From Pterois miles (Eukaryota; Chordata; Actinopteri; Perciformes; Scorpaenidae), in the NCBI GenBank assembly GCA_947000775.1, contig CAMQGK010000552.1:5334001-5398000 (forward strand): a stretch of 64,000 nt of DNA, in the 5' to 3' direction. The notes beneath the pieces were generated by a model. The model searched no databases. It had not been told where the DNA came from and saw only the letters and a list, made by a program, of their open reading frames with translations. Made by a program: the position numbers and the translations under genes. Positions 12,301 to 24,600 of this stretch are shown one piece after another. The stretch's first letter is position 1; each line of letters starts with the position of its first letter.

Positions 12301-12819
12301 TTTCTATCACTGATATCATCAAATTTACTACATGTTTTTCAAGATAATTTTGCTGAAATAGGTTTGGTTTATCTGTTACAGCGTCACAAGTTTTTAAGTA
12401 AAGTCAAGTTTTGAGAAGAATTTATGTTCCAGCTGTACAAACTGAACCACTTGTGTGGCGCTGTAAGTATTGCTTTGACACGTTTTAAGTTTAACCTAAA
12501 AACTTAAAATTAAACCCATATAAAGTCACATTTTTTCCTGCCATATAAACTCTTAGGTATATTTACATAGATCCAACCTTTAAAGTAGAACTTGCATATT
12601 TTAAGCTTCTCTCTCAATCTCTGTTTTTGCTTTTTCAGTCCCGTTCAAAAAGTAGTGGGTGCCCTATTTTACTAGTTATCATGCCTCATCCATTGCTATG
12701 ACGGCAGGCTTTTTGCCCCTCCTTCAGTGTGGTCATTTGGACAGCTATGAGCCCTTCTGCCTTCATATGCGGTCAGAAGATGACACTAGTTAGTGTAAAG
12801 CATAACTCGGCCTTTAGTC

Positions 12820-13517
12820 CCGTTCCCAGGCCAGTGCGGCAATATAATGTCTCTACCTAGTCCTGGATCTTCCCCGGGGACTCCTCCCAGCTGGTCATGT
12901 CTAGAAGACCCCCACCCAGGGGGCATCTTTACCATGCCTGATGCCCGAACCACCACAAATGGCTCCTTTCAATGCAAAGGAGCAGCATCTGTACCCCCTG
13001 GTCCATCACAGATGGCTGAGCTTCTCACCTTATCTCAAAGGGAGACAGCCACCCTCTTGAGAAAACTCATTTCATCCCCTTGTACCCTCGATCTAGTTCT
13101 TTCGGTCATGACCCAGCCCTCATGACCATAGGTGAGAGTAGGAACGAGGATTGACCGGTAGATCGAAAGCTTTGCATTCCAGCTTGGCTCTCTTTTTGAC
13201 CCCGAGGTAATTGAACTCCTTCCCTACCTAGTAGGCAATCCATCGGTTTCCTGCTGAGGACCATGGCCTCCGATTTAGAGGTGCTGATCCTCATCCCAGC
13301 CGTTTCACACTCGTCTGTGAACCGATGCAGTGAGTGTTGGAGGTCGCAGACTGATGATGCCAACAGGACCACATCATCTACAAAAAACAGCAGTGAGATC
13401 TTCAGCACACTGATCTGCAAACCCTCCTCCCCCCAACCACACTTCATTATCCTGTCCGTGAATATCACGAACAGGATTGGCGACAAAGCGCAGCCCTACT
13501 TTAGAGATGTCTCTTAA
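12820..13517 (-). mobile_element. Non-LTR retrotransposon 3' fragment
   Basis: The minus strand from 13486 reads SPILFVIFTDRI, then LLFFVDDVVLLASS (the reverse transcriptase FADD/YADD metal-binding motif with V for A), then CETAGMRISTSKSEAMVLSR. After frame breaks it continues with LTYGHEGWVMTER (about 13145-13090) and the 3' tail of a fish LINE. The 5' part, endonuclease and most of the RT are gone. Frameshifts make it inactive. Confidence 0.85.
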
Positions 13518-14199
13518 GTACTTTTCTCAAACGCTCCTCAAGAGACACAGAAGACATTATGTGCCTATTTTACAAGCTGCCTAGAACTCTTCATGACAAA
13601 TTGACTTTGGCATGTAAAACCAGTGGAGTGCCCCTTTAAATGGATAATTAGCATTTCAGCCAGTCACAATTAAATATAAATGCATCCAAATTCAAAATTG
13701 GAAAACAAACCTTTGTTGAGTGGTCCAGTTTGAGAGGGACAACTGGTGCCTTTAACTGACCTAGAATTCAATGGTGGCACACTTGTTCAATATGTTACAC
13801 TTGGCAGGAGGAGACAGGGCTTGTTGGCAGAGTACATGACCTTTCATAAATCTCATCATTGTTATTCTGACTTATTTACGAGTGTGAGATGAAAGCGTAG
13901 CAGCGTGCCAACAGTAGGCAGGGGTTGAGGGATGTGTGTGTGTGTCTGTGCATTTCACATTGTTTAACTTTACCTTTGTCCTTCAGCAGGCTCACAAAGG
14001 ACATTCTGCCCCTGTTTTAATGCCCCAGACCAGCAGTTAACAGTTATAAACTCTGGGGGACCATGGCGTAAAGGGCACAAATTACAAAAGAAATAACCCT
14101 GTATCCCTTAAAGCCCGCACACTGAGCTGGGGCAGCCATGACACAGGAGGCCTAAGCCGACAAAAAAGTCTGTAGAAAGTCTGTAGCTTACCTGGGAAA
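13518..14199. other. Intergenic; only a short repeat end noted
   Basis: The GTGCCCCTTTAAATGG stretch at 13627-13642 resembles the end of a dispersed fish repeat. No gene or bounded element is recognised in the rest. Confidence 0.4.
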
Positions 14200-14403
14200 G
14201 ACATGGCACCAGGATGCACTATGGGAAGAAGGCAAGCCGGCGGAGGGCAGCGTATACACTGCAAGAATGGTTTGAGGAACATGAGTTCAAGGTATTAACT
14301 TGGCCTCTATATTCTCCAGGTCTCAATCCAACTGAGCTTCTGTGGGATGTGCTGAACATACTCAATATTAGGCAGGTGGTAATAATGTTATGGCTGATTT
14401 GGC
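14200..14403 (+). mobile_element. Tc1-type transposase C-terminal fragment with 3' end
   Basis: The plus strand reads LQEWFEEHEFKVLTWP, then YSPGLNPTELLWDVL, the region around the last acidic residue of a Tc1 transposase. It is then fused by deletion directly to the terminal sequence TAGGCAGGTGGTAATAATG. No catalytic core remains upstream. Confidence 0.8.
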
Positions 14404-15734
14404 CACCATGAGTCTAAATGAATCCAAAACAAGCTGACACACAAACACCCTCAACAGATTATCACCATATAAAGTTGCAACCACATTTAGCAAACAAAAG
14501 TGATCATTCATTGGGAGTTGTGCTGTGCCCACCTGATGAATGCAAGTCCAATATTCACTCTCCTCTTAGCTTTGGTTCAGTCTCTCCACTACCTTCAGAG
14601 AAAAATATAGAGACTCTGTAGCTGCTAGTTGTTCCACTTTCTTCACCAGCTAGTCTCTGTGTCTGCCGTTTGGTGCTGGGCAGGTAGTTTACGGTGGCTT
14701 TATCAGAACTTGTTTGCTAAACTTTTTTGCAGCTGCAAACTGGGTTGATAAGACTGCTGAGACTGAACCTAACTGTAAATGGTGCAGTGAAACGAAAACT
14801 ATCATCTAATAAGCTCTGTAGAGCTGCTGAGTTGGGTGATAATTCTCTGTTGATTCATCACTCGGTTACATTACATGGACTCATTTGATTAATAAAAAAA
14901 ATTACTTAGTGGAGCTTTAAATCAAATCTGCAGTGAAGGCGAAATGCTCAAGCATGGCGAGTTAGTCGGTGCAGGTCTTAATCTGCATGTACAAAATTGT
15001 GTGGTGTGTCTATATCTGACTCAATACATGCTGAACACATGATGCGATGGTGAATAGTTCATGACATATCACCAGATACTATCTTAGCTGCATGTTCACA
15101 ATACTGACCTCTGCTTAATGCATGACTAGAGTTATTAAATGCTCCCCTTAGATGCAATTAAATAAGGTGTTACGCACTTGATACAGATTCTGGAGCCATT
15201 CAGCTGCTCAGTTTGAATCAACAGAAGGTGAACACTGTGTACCAGCTCTTTCTGTGTTTGCTCAGATTTCTCCAGCTATTTAGCTAAGCACTTACCCACT
15301 CGTCAAAGAACTTGTTTGTAATTACATGCTCTTATTTGCAGAATTACATCTGATGTTGCTGCTACAGAATATACATCTTAGATGGTAACTTATGCCTTCA
15401 GCTGTCAGTGCTATAGCTGTGAAATATCCACAGAGGATCATTCAACAAAGCGCAAATTGATCTAAGAATACAGTTAAGACTTGTGCATGTGTGCAGCATA
15501 TGTGTATGATTCGGTGAGGTAGTGGTTTGTAAAATTGATCCCAATTCTCCTTACCTCAACAATTATAAAGATAACAAGTTGTCTGTAGCAAGCAGTAATG
15601 CAGACCAAACGAACAAGGTGTTCACATACAGTATAGTAAAACAGGATAATAATACACAGCGTTCACATCCCATCATTCCTGATCATATCCACCCTCATAT
15701 ACTGTATTATATTACTTTTTGTTTGTTTAACTGG
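14404..15734. other. Intergenic; nothing recognised
   Basis: No ORF, RNA gene or bounded repeat could be supported here. Confidence 0.5.
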
Positions 15735-15990
15735 TGGAAGATGAAGAAGAAGAAGAAGATATTCCTTTATTTGTCCCACAATGGGGAAATTCAATTTTTA
15801 CACTCTGTTGTTTTTACTTATACACGGTACATGCAGACCCGAGACACACACATGCACAAACAGGACCCATATACATGCATCAAATGGAGAGATGTCAGAG
15901 TGAGGGGGCTGCTCCTGACAAGCGCCCTGAGCACATGCAAGGTGCAGGCATTCTACCTGTCAAGCATCACACAGAACTCAATATTAATTT
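15735..15990 (-). repeat. LINE 3'-tail-like repeat
   Basis: GAAGAAGAAGAAGATATTCC followed by CTTTATTTGTCCCACAATGG, the reverse of a LINE-type 3' end. It resembles but is not identical to the tails at 26260 and 36262. Confidence 0.45.
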
Positions 15991-16367
15991 TGATTAATGC
16001 ATTAAAATAAAAATGAGTAAAAATGGAATGAAAAATGTTTTAATCAAATATGTATTATTTACCCATGCACTTTAAGCAGTTGATTGCAATTGCCTTGCAT
16101 AGAAATAGAGTGCTGTGTTTGTCTTTGTTCTCGTATTCAGCATTTCCACGGTGAGTGGGGTGGTATGCACTGTAACAACTAAACACATCTAATCAATTCG
16201 ATTTCTTAACCCCTGGGGGAATTAACACATTGAAGTCACTGGCCACAGAGAGGGTATGTGGGCAGCTTACACACAGCCTAATAAAATTACAAATTGAACA
16301 ATATGAACTTAACATACAATATTTAAATTATACCATAGCACTTTGAAACCTTTTGTAATTGCTAAAA

Positions 16368-16535
16368 ACCATAAACGGCCATGAAGTCACCCATTGTTTT
16401 TTTTGGCCGTTTTCAATCCTTGAGTTCTATATTTCGGGCGGCGCCATCTTGTTTTTTTGGCTGACACCATCTTGTTTTTTTTTTTGCAACCAGAAGTGAC
16501 ACAAGAGGGTGCAGCTAAATGTTACAATTAACTTT
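16368..16535 (-). mobile_element. Fragment of the 6786-type MITE family
   Basis: Carries GGCCATGAAGTCACCCATTG, CGGCGCCATCTTG twice and GCAACCAGAAGTGACACAAG, parallel to the same blocks at 24640-24831. Orientation relative to the other copies is approximate. Confidence 0.5.
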
Positions 16536-16571
16536 CACTAACTGAAAACGCACTGTGAAAGTTTTAAGTCC

Positions 16572-16810
16572 ATCCATCGTCAACTGCTTATCCCATTAGG
16601 GGTTGCTGGGAGGGTGATTCCAGCTGGCATTGGGCAAAGGCGAGGTACACCCTGGACAGGTCGCCTGTCCAGTTGTCTGTCGCATATAGACAGACAACCA
16701 TTCATGCTCACATCCACGGGCAATTTAGAGTCATCAATTCACCTAAATTGCATATCCCAAGCCGGATTCGAACCTCTTGCTGTGGGGCAAGAGTGCTAAC
16801 CACTTTGTTA
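16572..16810 (-). mobile_element. tRNA-headed SINE, internally deleted copy
   Basis: Contains CCATCCATCGTCAACTGCTT at the tail side, GGGCAATTTAGAGTCATCAA in the body and, at the head, minus-strand GGTTCGAATCC (B box). It lacks the central block present in the 51376-51757 copy. Confidence 0.7.
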
Positions 16811-19069
16811 GTTTTGATATCCCGCATAACAGTCCCATTGACTGGAGAGTTTGGTAGATGGAGAACAGACATAGAAGCCCAGACCTCTCCCAGGTTTTTC
16901 CTTTGCATCATTACATACAATGAATAAATAGTGGGAAAGAAGTCATAGATGCGTGTTTACAGTTAGGCTAGTCTTACTACAGACTACAGTTAGTGTAGTC
17001 TAGTGCTTTGTATATGGTAATTCAGCAACCAATGTTCACACAGCAACTGTTTTCTATTAATTTACTGCTCCATCATCAGTTGACTGTAACCAGGCAGCAG
17101 AACCATAAATGTGCTGCAGGTTTCTAAACATGAAGTCACGTCATGTGAGTGTACTGCACTGACCATCCCCATCCTCCATAAATGCACTTCAGGTCAAGGC
17201 AAACACTGAGGCCCTCAATTCTGTCGGCCGAGGGAAGAAGGCTCTGCAGCCGACCGTTGTAGTCAGCTGGCACACCGGCCTCTTTGTGCCCACACAGCTG
17301 TGACCTTCTCAGTGATCACCAAGGAATCTGCCCTCCTGATTGACATTTCAGGTAAGATTAAGTGCAGCCCCTGGAAATCTGTGTCACCCGTCAGCCTCCA
17401 AAGTCTGCATATTTTGTTTTGCAGTTTGCGTGTGTGCAGTCAGTGCCTGAGGGAGATAGACCCACCGCTGATGCAATGTCAGTGACCCTCGCAGCAATTG
17501 TGATATGATACATCTTAAAAACCCTGCCGCCACCATACCAGGCGGTTTACGCAGCATATTAGGCTGAAAATACCTCACAATAAACACAGCTCTTAAAATT
17601 GACCTGAATGTACGTCCGCATGTCACCCACTGTGTCTGCTTCATGACTTCCTGTCTGGGAAACTGTGCTACACGGCTCCGCCGAACAAAGTGGGATCGCA
17701 AGATTTGTTTGTTTTATGAGATTTTTCTTATAATGAACAGTATATAGGGACAATCATTGTATTTTTCATAGTTTTTTATATTGTGTAAAATAGATTTGGA
17801 TAAGTAGAATCCAAAATTTTCTTTACTCTTTCTTTACGCTCACAAACTGATAATAAAAAAACATAAAAACATACAATAAGAGCGGCTAAAAGATAATTCA
17901 GTTTCATTTTAGAAATGATATTACCACTTAATTATTAATGTAATTTACCTTGATCCAAATTTATAAACTATTTTTAAATATGATTAAATATATTCTGAAA
18001 AAAAAACATTTTCCTTTTCAGTTCATGGTCTTTTGGTATGTCATGGTGTAAATGAATAACACATGTTTTGTGGCTGTGCGGTAAAAGCAGACATGCTGGT
18101 TCTTGAAAGCCCAGTTTAAACCAGACTACAGGGGATGAGGGCAGGTGGTGGTAGTGGTCAGGTCAGCCAGCAGCTGTTTGTTTAACTGTGTTGTCATTTG
18201 CTTGCTTAAAAAGAAAAAAAAAAAATACAGATAGACTTCTCAGCTGTTCCTGTCAGTATTCAGTTGCTTCTCAGGTCTGAACAACAGCGTCTGGCACACT
18301 TCACCTTATCTCTCAGTGCGTTATGAAGCTGTTCATGGAAGCTGTAGCTTTGAGTGTTCCTGTAGCTGCAACTCATCTTGTTGGCATTTTTTGTGACATA
18401 CACAGGGCAGTGTGACAGTACCTTGTGCTGTCTTATTTCCTTTGCCAAACACTACTATTATCCCACGATAATCTAATTGAGTGTGAGCTAAATATAGCAC
18501 AAGTGGAAGACAACACATTTGGCCCGAGGCGACACTTTTGGACCGATGTAAAGCACTGTTAAACCCCTACAGCAACAGGCACCGGTGTCACCAATTAGCA
18601 CAGAGAGAAGGTAGAGGGACAGGAGGGCGACAGAGGGGAGAGGGAGGATTCAATGTCAGGACCGAGGACTAAAGACTGAGCTCACTAATGGGAAGGTCAG
18701 CAGAACATCAAATGGTGGCGATAAACACAACAGATGATAATGAGACCATCCTGTGAAAGGCTTCAGCGTCGGAGAAACTCGCCTTTCGTTCCAAAATGTT
18801 GTTTATTGTTAGTGAATTGTGACACTAGTTACTAATCCAACAATTAATAATTTTATTTAAATATTTGGAGGATTTCAAGTTATTTAACGAGCATAATTAT
18901 CACACAAAGTTCTTTGTTAATTTACTCTCATTTGGCTGAGTGTATTTATGTGTGTGTACTGTAAAATGAGCCTTTGGATTATTTATATATAATGTTATTT
19001 TTTTGAATATCTACACAGGGTATATATATTTTTTTCTGAATGTTGTCACTTGATTTCATGCGTTTATTT
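16811..19069. other. Intergenic; no gene recognised
   Basis: Mostly unique-looking AT-rich DNA. A good donor-like CAG/GTAAGA occurs at 17351, but no coding frame supports an exon. Confidence 0.5.
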
Positions 19070-19077
19070 GTTATATT

Positions 19078-19769
19078 TAGGCCTGCCAAGGTTAATGCGA
19101 TAACATTTTAATGCAAACCTCTATTTTATTTAACATATTAACACAATCAGTCTTTCAGAGGTTGTAGTTGGATCAGTTGTAAAGCTAGAGTGAGGACACC
19201 GGCATCATATGAAACTAGAAAACCTAATGAATCGAAAGGGTCATCGTAAAGGAGTTTAAATAGCGCTCCAAACTACGTTAAATTTTGTTGAGGAAAAACT
19301 GGCATGGCCATTTTCAAAGGGGTCCCTTGACCTCTGACCTCCAGATATGTGTATGAAAATGGGTTCTGTGGGTACCCACCAGTCTCCCCTTTACAGACAT
19401 GCCCACTTTATGATAATCACATGCAGTTTGGATCAAGTCATAGTCAAGTCAGCACACTGACACACTGACAGCTGTTGTTGCCTGTTGGACTGCAGTTTGC
19501 CATGTTATGATTTGAGCATATTTTTATGCTAAATACAATACCTGTCAGGGTTTCTGGACTATATGTGTCACTGTTTTGTGTCATTAATTGATCTCAAACA
19601 ATAAATAGATACATACTATATTTGCATAAAGCAGCATATTTGCTCACTCCCAGGTCGATAAGACCATTAAATACTTAAGTCTCCCTTTAAGAGACATTTT
19701 AACAGATAAAAAATGTGCTATTAATTTGTGATTAATCATGAATAAATATTTAAATCGATTGACAGCCCA
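19078..19769 (+). mobile_element. hAT-type MITE with 8-bp target duplication
   Basis: GTTATATT is present on both sides (19070-19077 and 19770-19777). The element begins TAGGCCTGCCAAGG and ends ATTGACAGCCCA, imperfect inverted repeats of hAT form. The interior holds the ATTAATCACAAATTAATAGC-like blocks seen at 20725-21140 and 60400-60800. No transposase. Confidence 0.8.
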
Positions 19770-20340
19770 GTTATATTTTTTTATTTATTTAGATTTATTT
19801 TGTAGGGACAGATACATGAGTAGAGAATATTCACTGAATATACGAATGCCATCTATCACAACATTTCTAGTCTAAACTGATTTGCGATGCTTGTCCCTCC
19901 ATCCTGTTTAAACAGATTAAAGAAAGATTAAAGCTGTTACAATCGATATATTTATATCAACGACGGCTCAAGTGACAACGTGCAAGAAAGCTGTCGTCCA
20001 TAGTGATGCAGCCACAGATAATTAGCACCCGACACTGCAGTTCCCCTCAGCTCTACAAAGCTTTTTAGCGTCTTTCATTGCATCTGTTTTCCAACTTTAC
20101 CCACAGCAGGCAGTGATTTTTAATAGCTCTAAAGAGACTGTACACTGCCCAGCAACAAACACCAGACAGGGTCAGTGACTGGCTGGTGGGATATTTAGCA
20201 GCTAAAGAAACAGAGATGATGGAGAAAACTGAGCTTTAAGGAGAGTGAAAACTGGGTTTAAATGAATGCTCATGTTACTCCATGTAAAATATCCTCATAC
20301 ACCAATGCGTATGATATCTTCCAAAATGTTATATCTCATT

Positions 20341-20705
20341 TATTGTGCATTTTCCTATGAATGTCCAACAACATGTCTATTTCAGCTCCATGCATACAGA
20401 CTTGGTTAGGTTTAGGCAACAAAACCACTTTGGTTTTAAGTACAGAAGTTATGTGACAAATAAATCAAAGCTGACTTCTGCTTTCACACAGGATACAAAC
20501 AGCAGTCACCTCATGAAAGTCTGGTGTTTTCTGACCCACCCATCCAGCCTGACCTTCTCCCTTCATGAGGTTTCGTGCTCTTTTTACTTCCTAGTTCACC
20601 ATTGTGTGGATTACATAGCAACTGATTTTGTGGGATATATATACAAATTATATTGCATTACTTTTCATAGTTATAGCTACCATGATATTGCCATATATAC
20701 TTAGC
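20341..20705 (+). repeat. Dispersed repeat with GTTAGGTTTAGGCAACAAAA
   Basis: Same family as pieces at 34100-34360, 46190-46490 and the two arms at 50840-51275/51956-52130. The long open frame here is a by-product of the repeat. Confidence 0.55.
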
Positions 20706-20724
20706 AATAATGCTTGTTTCCAGT

Positions 20725-21146
20725 TAATCTCAAATTAATCACATTTTAATCACATCTGTTCAAAATGTGCCCTAAAGGGAGTGGGCAAATATGTTGCTTT
20801 ACATAAATGTATGTATATATTTATTATTGGAAATCTGTTAACAACATAAAATATTGCCTCACAAGTACTGCAATTTGCAAAAAAATATACTCAAATCATA
20901 ACATGGCAAAATCAGGTCCAACAGGCAACAACAGTTGTTGGCACACAGGTTTTCTTTGCCAAAAGTTTGTGTAAGTTTGGAGTGTTATTTAGCCTCCTAC
21001 TGCACACGCTAGAGTGATTTGGTTGGTGCCAATAGAGTCCGGCCTGGCTGCAACCTGAAAATCCCAAGTTGTGTTCAAGAAATTAGTGGTGTTAAAACAA
21101 ATTTGTGTTACCGCATTATTAGCGCGTTAACTTTGACAGCTCAAGC
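20725..21146 (+). mobile_element. Second hAT-type MITE copy of the 19078 family
   Basis: Shares AATCACATTTTAATCACATC, the TTATTATTGGAAATCTGTTAA block and a terminal GCGCGTTAACTTTGACAGC with the other copies. Opposite orientation to 19078 and interrupted by unrelated sequence. Confidence 0.6.
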
Positions 21147-21667
21147 ACAACAAACAAGGAGGGTATTTTTTAAAAGCCCACTCTATATCTTTCCTTATTT
21201 CAGCCCCCCTAGTTTCCCCCAGGATGTGTCTCTCTCTCCCCTGCCAGTCTATCATCCCTCCTCTTGCAGAGACACATGGCACTCTGGCATGCCATTCGTT
21301 CCATTATAACAAGCCACATTCCCTGGAACACTTCCTCCGCTCTGTCCCTGCTTGTGGTCCCTGCGTCCCAGAGCAGGACCCCCCACCCCCGGCCTCCTCC
21401 TCCTCCCATACACCCTCTCTTCCCCTCACCCGCCCCCTCTGGTGCTTATCCCTGGGCGTCTGTGGCTCCCGCTGCAGAGAGCCACAAGCAGCCAGGGCTT
21501 GCCATTGAGCTGTCTCTCCTCATCTGTCTGTCAGTCACACTGGATCAATTTGCCTGATAGCTGCCTGGTGTGTGTAGGGAGGGAGAGTGCGTCCAGCACC
21601 AGGACCTAAAAAACACAAACCGGTGGAGGAAGAGAGGAAAGCTGGAGTGACGGACTCCATCACACCC

Positions 21668-24600
21668 ATGAGAGACATGGGAGGAAAGGAGAAGAAGGTT
21701 TTGGTGATTGCCAATGTGCCCAACTACCAAGGGTGAGTCTTTTGTTGTAACTCTGGCATATTTTCACTGTCCCTAATTGGAATCGTTAGAGACACTTCTG
21801 ACCTGCTTATACTGACTAGTTGTGTTATTCCTCAGAAATGCAAAGCAATCTTAAACTTGCATGATGAACATGTTTTGAATTCTAACGCCTTCTCTTCCTG
21901 TGGTATCAATTACCCCAGTGCAAGGTGCCACATGTCAAGTTACCCTGCAAACTGATTTATTTAGACACATTTACTGTGGCTTTGGTTGGGCACGCCTTGG
22001 AATTATCATTTTCAAACTCTTCAAAAAAATATATCACACTGTCAGTGTTGTGTCATTATGTAGATTTATAGTGTTATAGTTCAATAAACTGGGCAAAAAC
22101 AAGGATCTGTTTTTCCCAATAAAAAAATAAGCGAGAGAATCATTGAATTTATTCCATGTTTGATATCAGTTCATACATCATTTTGTTGCAAAGCAGAATG
22201 CAAGCCTATCTGCTGTGGACCAAAATAAGGGCTCGGCTTTGTTCTTGGCGAAATGGAAAAGTACATTGAGAGGAAGATCTACAGTTACACTCCTCTGCCG
22301 AGGTTGGCGAGTTGTTGTCAGTGTGACTGATTGGAGGGGCTGTGGGCACTGAATATGTCTGTTAGGGCACAGATGAGCATGTATATCTGTGCACAGTGTA
22401 CAGCACGTGTGTGTGCATATGTGCAAAAGCAGCGCATTTGTGTGCACATGGTACAATGCGTGATGCAGAGTTACTGTAATCATATATCTGTGTTTATTTA
22501 TTTATGGGTGTGTATATTGTATATGGCACTTACAGCAGAATTTCAAGGTCGCCTGGGTTCTTTGGCTGTGGCCCCGTCTAAAGAGAACATCCTCAGTCCA
22601 ACTATTTGCATCGGGCACTCAAGACAGCTATGGCGATGATACGTTGATCATGACTTGGCTCCGGTTGTGGTGAAAGCTGCAAGCAAGCTGGCAGACGGGA
22701 AAAAAAGGGCATGTTGATTTTAGACGGAGAAAAATAAACTTGTTAATCACTTGATATTATCGTGTCGGCGTCAACACGTTTAATATGATGCCTATTAATT
22801 TGAGAAGTGGCTGCAGCCACTTGTGTACCCTCTCTAATGAAGGAGTCTGGGCTGTGAAATATCTGCAGTACTTTTTTTTTTTTTCTGGTGAACGATTTAA
22901 GCAAAGGGAATTTGGAGATCTGCACTTGAGGCCCCTTTAGAAGTCTTTTGACTTCATATTGTACGTACTTACTGTATTTTCCTTGAGTCCGAAGACACAT
23001 TTGGTTGGATGATAATGTGTGCTATTTTATTCTCTTCTCCACACACATGCAGGCATGCGCACACACACACATTCAGAGACACCTCCCCCACATTCCTATG
23101 GTTTATAGGCTTTGATGGCTGTTTCCATGCGACTGCTAAACCAGGACAGCAGAGGCCCCTGAGAGAGAGAGATAGCACCCTGAGGTGAAGACTGTCCATT
23201 CGAGGCCGCCCCTCCCACTCAGGCCGTCTGGGACTAGACCCTCTCTCCAGGCCTGGTACCTAAAAAGCCCCCTAATCTGTCCTGCTTCTGTTCCTGTGCC
23301 TTGGTCACATGTAATAAACAAACCCTAGCACAGTTAGGTCCTGGATTATGTACACACTTTTACGTAAGTGTATACATTGATATACGCACACGTGAACGCA
23401 AGCAAACACACATGCAGCAGACTCTGAGTCTCCCCTCGCCACTTAATGTTATCTTAGCTGAGAGTGACTGCAACGTCTGTTTACCTAGCAGCGGATACGC
23501 ACTAAGCAGAAGCTGAGATGATCGTTGTTCATTTGGGAATATGTTACATGAAATGTTGAGCTTGCTCAGCCTGACTCATTGTGCAATATTCAAGCATGGC
23601 TTGTTATTCTACACCAGACCTGATCAAGGCTGAGAGGCCAACTCCTGTGTCAGATAAAATAAATAATTTATAGCGCATTTCAAACGTGGAGTTACACAAC
23701 CAGTTCAAAATCTTAGCTTAGATATTTTGGGAGTTATGCTTGTTTTGCCATCTTACTAACACTCGCTGCATTTATTGCTCGCTCATTTGCGTGTTTTACC
23801 ATGTAAGCTACAGAGATAACTACCAACACAAACAAAAGTAATCTGGGGTTGTTTTTTTAGAGTTTGGAAAGAGTACAAAGCAAAGCTCCCACTGAGAACA
23901 GCTGCTGATCATAGGCTGTATATATAGATGGACGATGCGTCTCCACTCCGCTGCCATCTTGAGATTTTGATTTTGATGCCATTTGGAGCATCTATGCAGT
24001 AGTGATTGGAGGTCTGGTCCGGTGGTGAGCACGGCCGCAGCTCGCTAGCATGACCCACCTACCTGCTACATTAGCACCATGGTAGCTGTTTGGGTAGAAA
24101 GATGCAACAACCAACCACAACATCTCTATGAATACATTTGTGATCAAATTGACACGTGCTAATACACAGACTCGTGACAGTTATGGAAAGTTAAAGTTTC
24201 ATCATGCAATTCCAGAGCCTTCGGCTCCACGGCAACTTTACAGAGCAGTTGTTAATCACAGCTGTCAATCATGACCTCTCACCCCCTTTTTATAGCATCA
24301 TAACTCATTAAAACCAAATTTATCAGAAACATTTATGACCTATACTGCAGCCAACCACCAGGGGGAAATCAAGATAGTTTGGCTTCACTTTTGGGAAGCT
24401 GTCTTTATACAGTCTATGCTGCTGATAATCAATAAGTAGCACAATGGTGTAACCTAACAGCTTGCTAAACCACATTTTTCTTTATATGTTAAATACACAA
24501 GATACAATGTGTAAATACGCAAACATAGGGTTTGTTTTAAGGTAGATTTCATACTGCTAGGCTAGCCGTTAGGCTTGATGCGGTAGTCAGTGTTACTGGT

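Noticed and set aside
13106..13517. Possible host gene with an FVDD motif
   Set aside because: The surrounding residues are those of fish LINE reverse transcriptases and the frame is broken repeatedly.
15522..16010. 162-codon plus-strand ORF
   Set aside because: Composition is low complexity (His-, Lys- and Thr-rich) and it runs through a LINE-tail-like repeat.
17200..17351. Possible noncoding first exon of mylk4 ending at CAG/GTAAGA
   Set aside because: Only the donor supports it; there is no coding frame, promoter or conserved feature to link it to 21668.
20345..20704. 119-codon plus-strand ORF
   Set aside because: Lies wholly within a repeat that recurs at 34100, 46190 and 50840.
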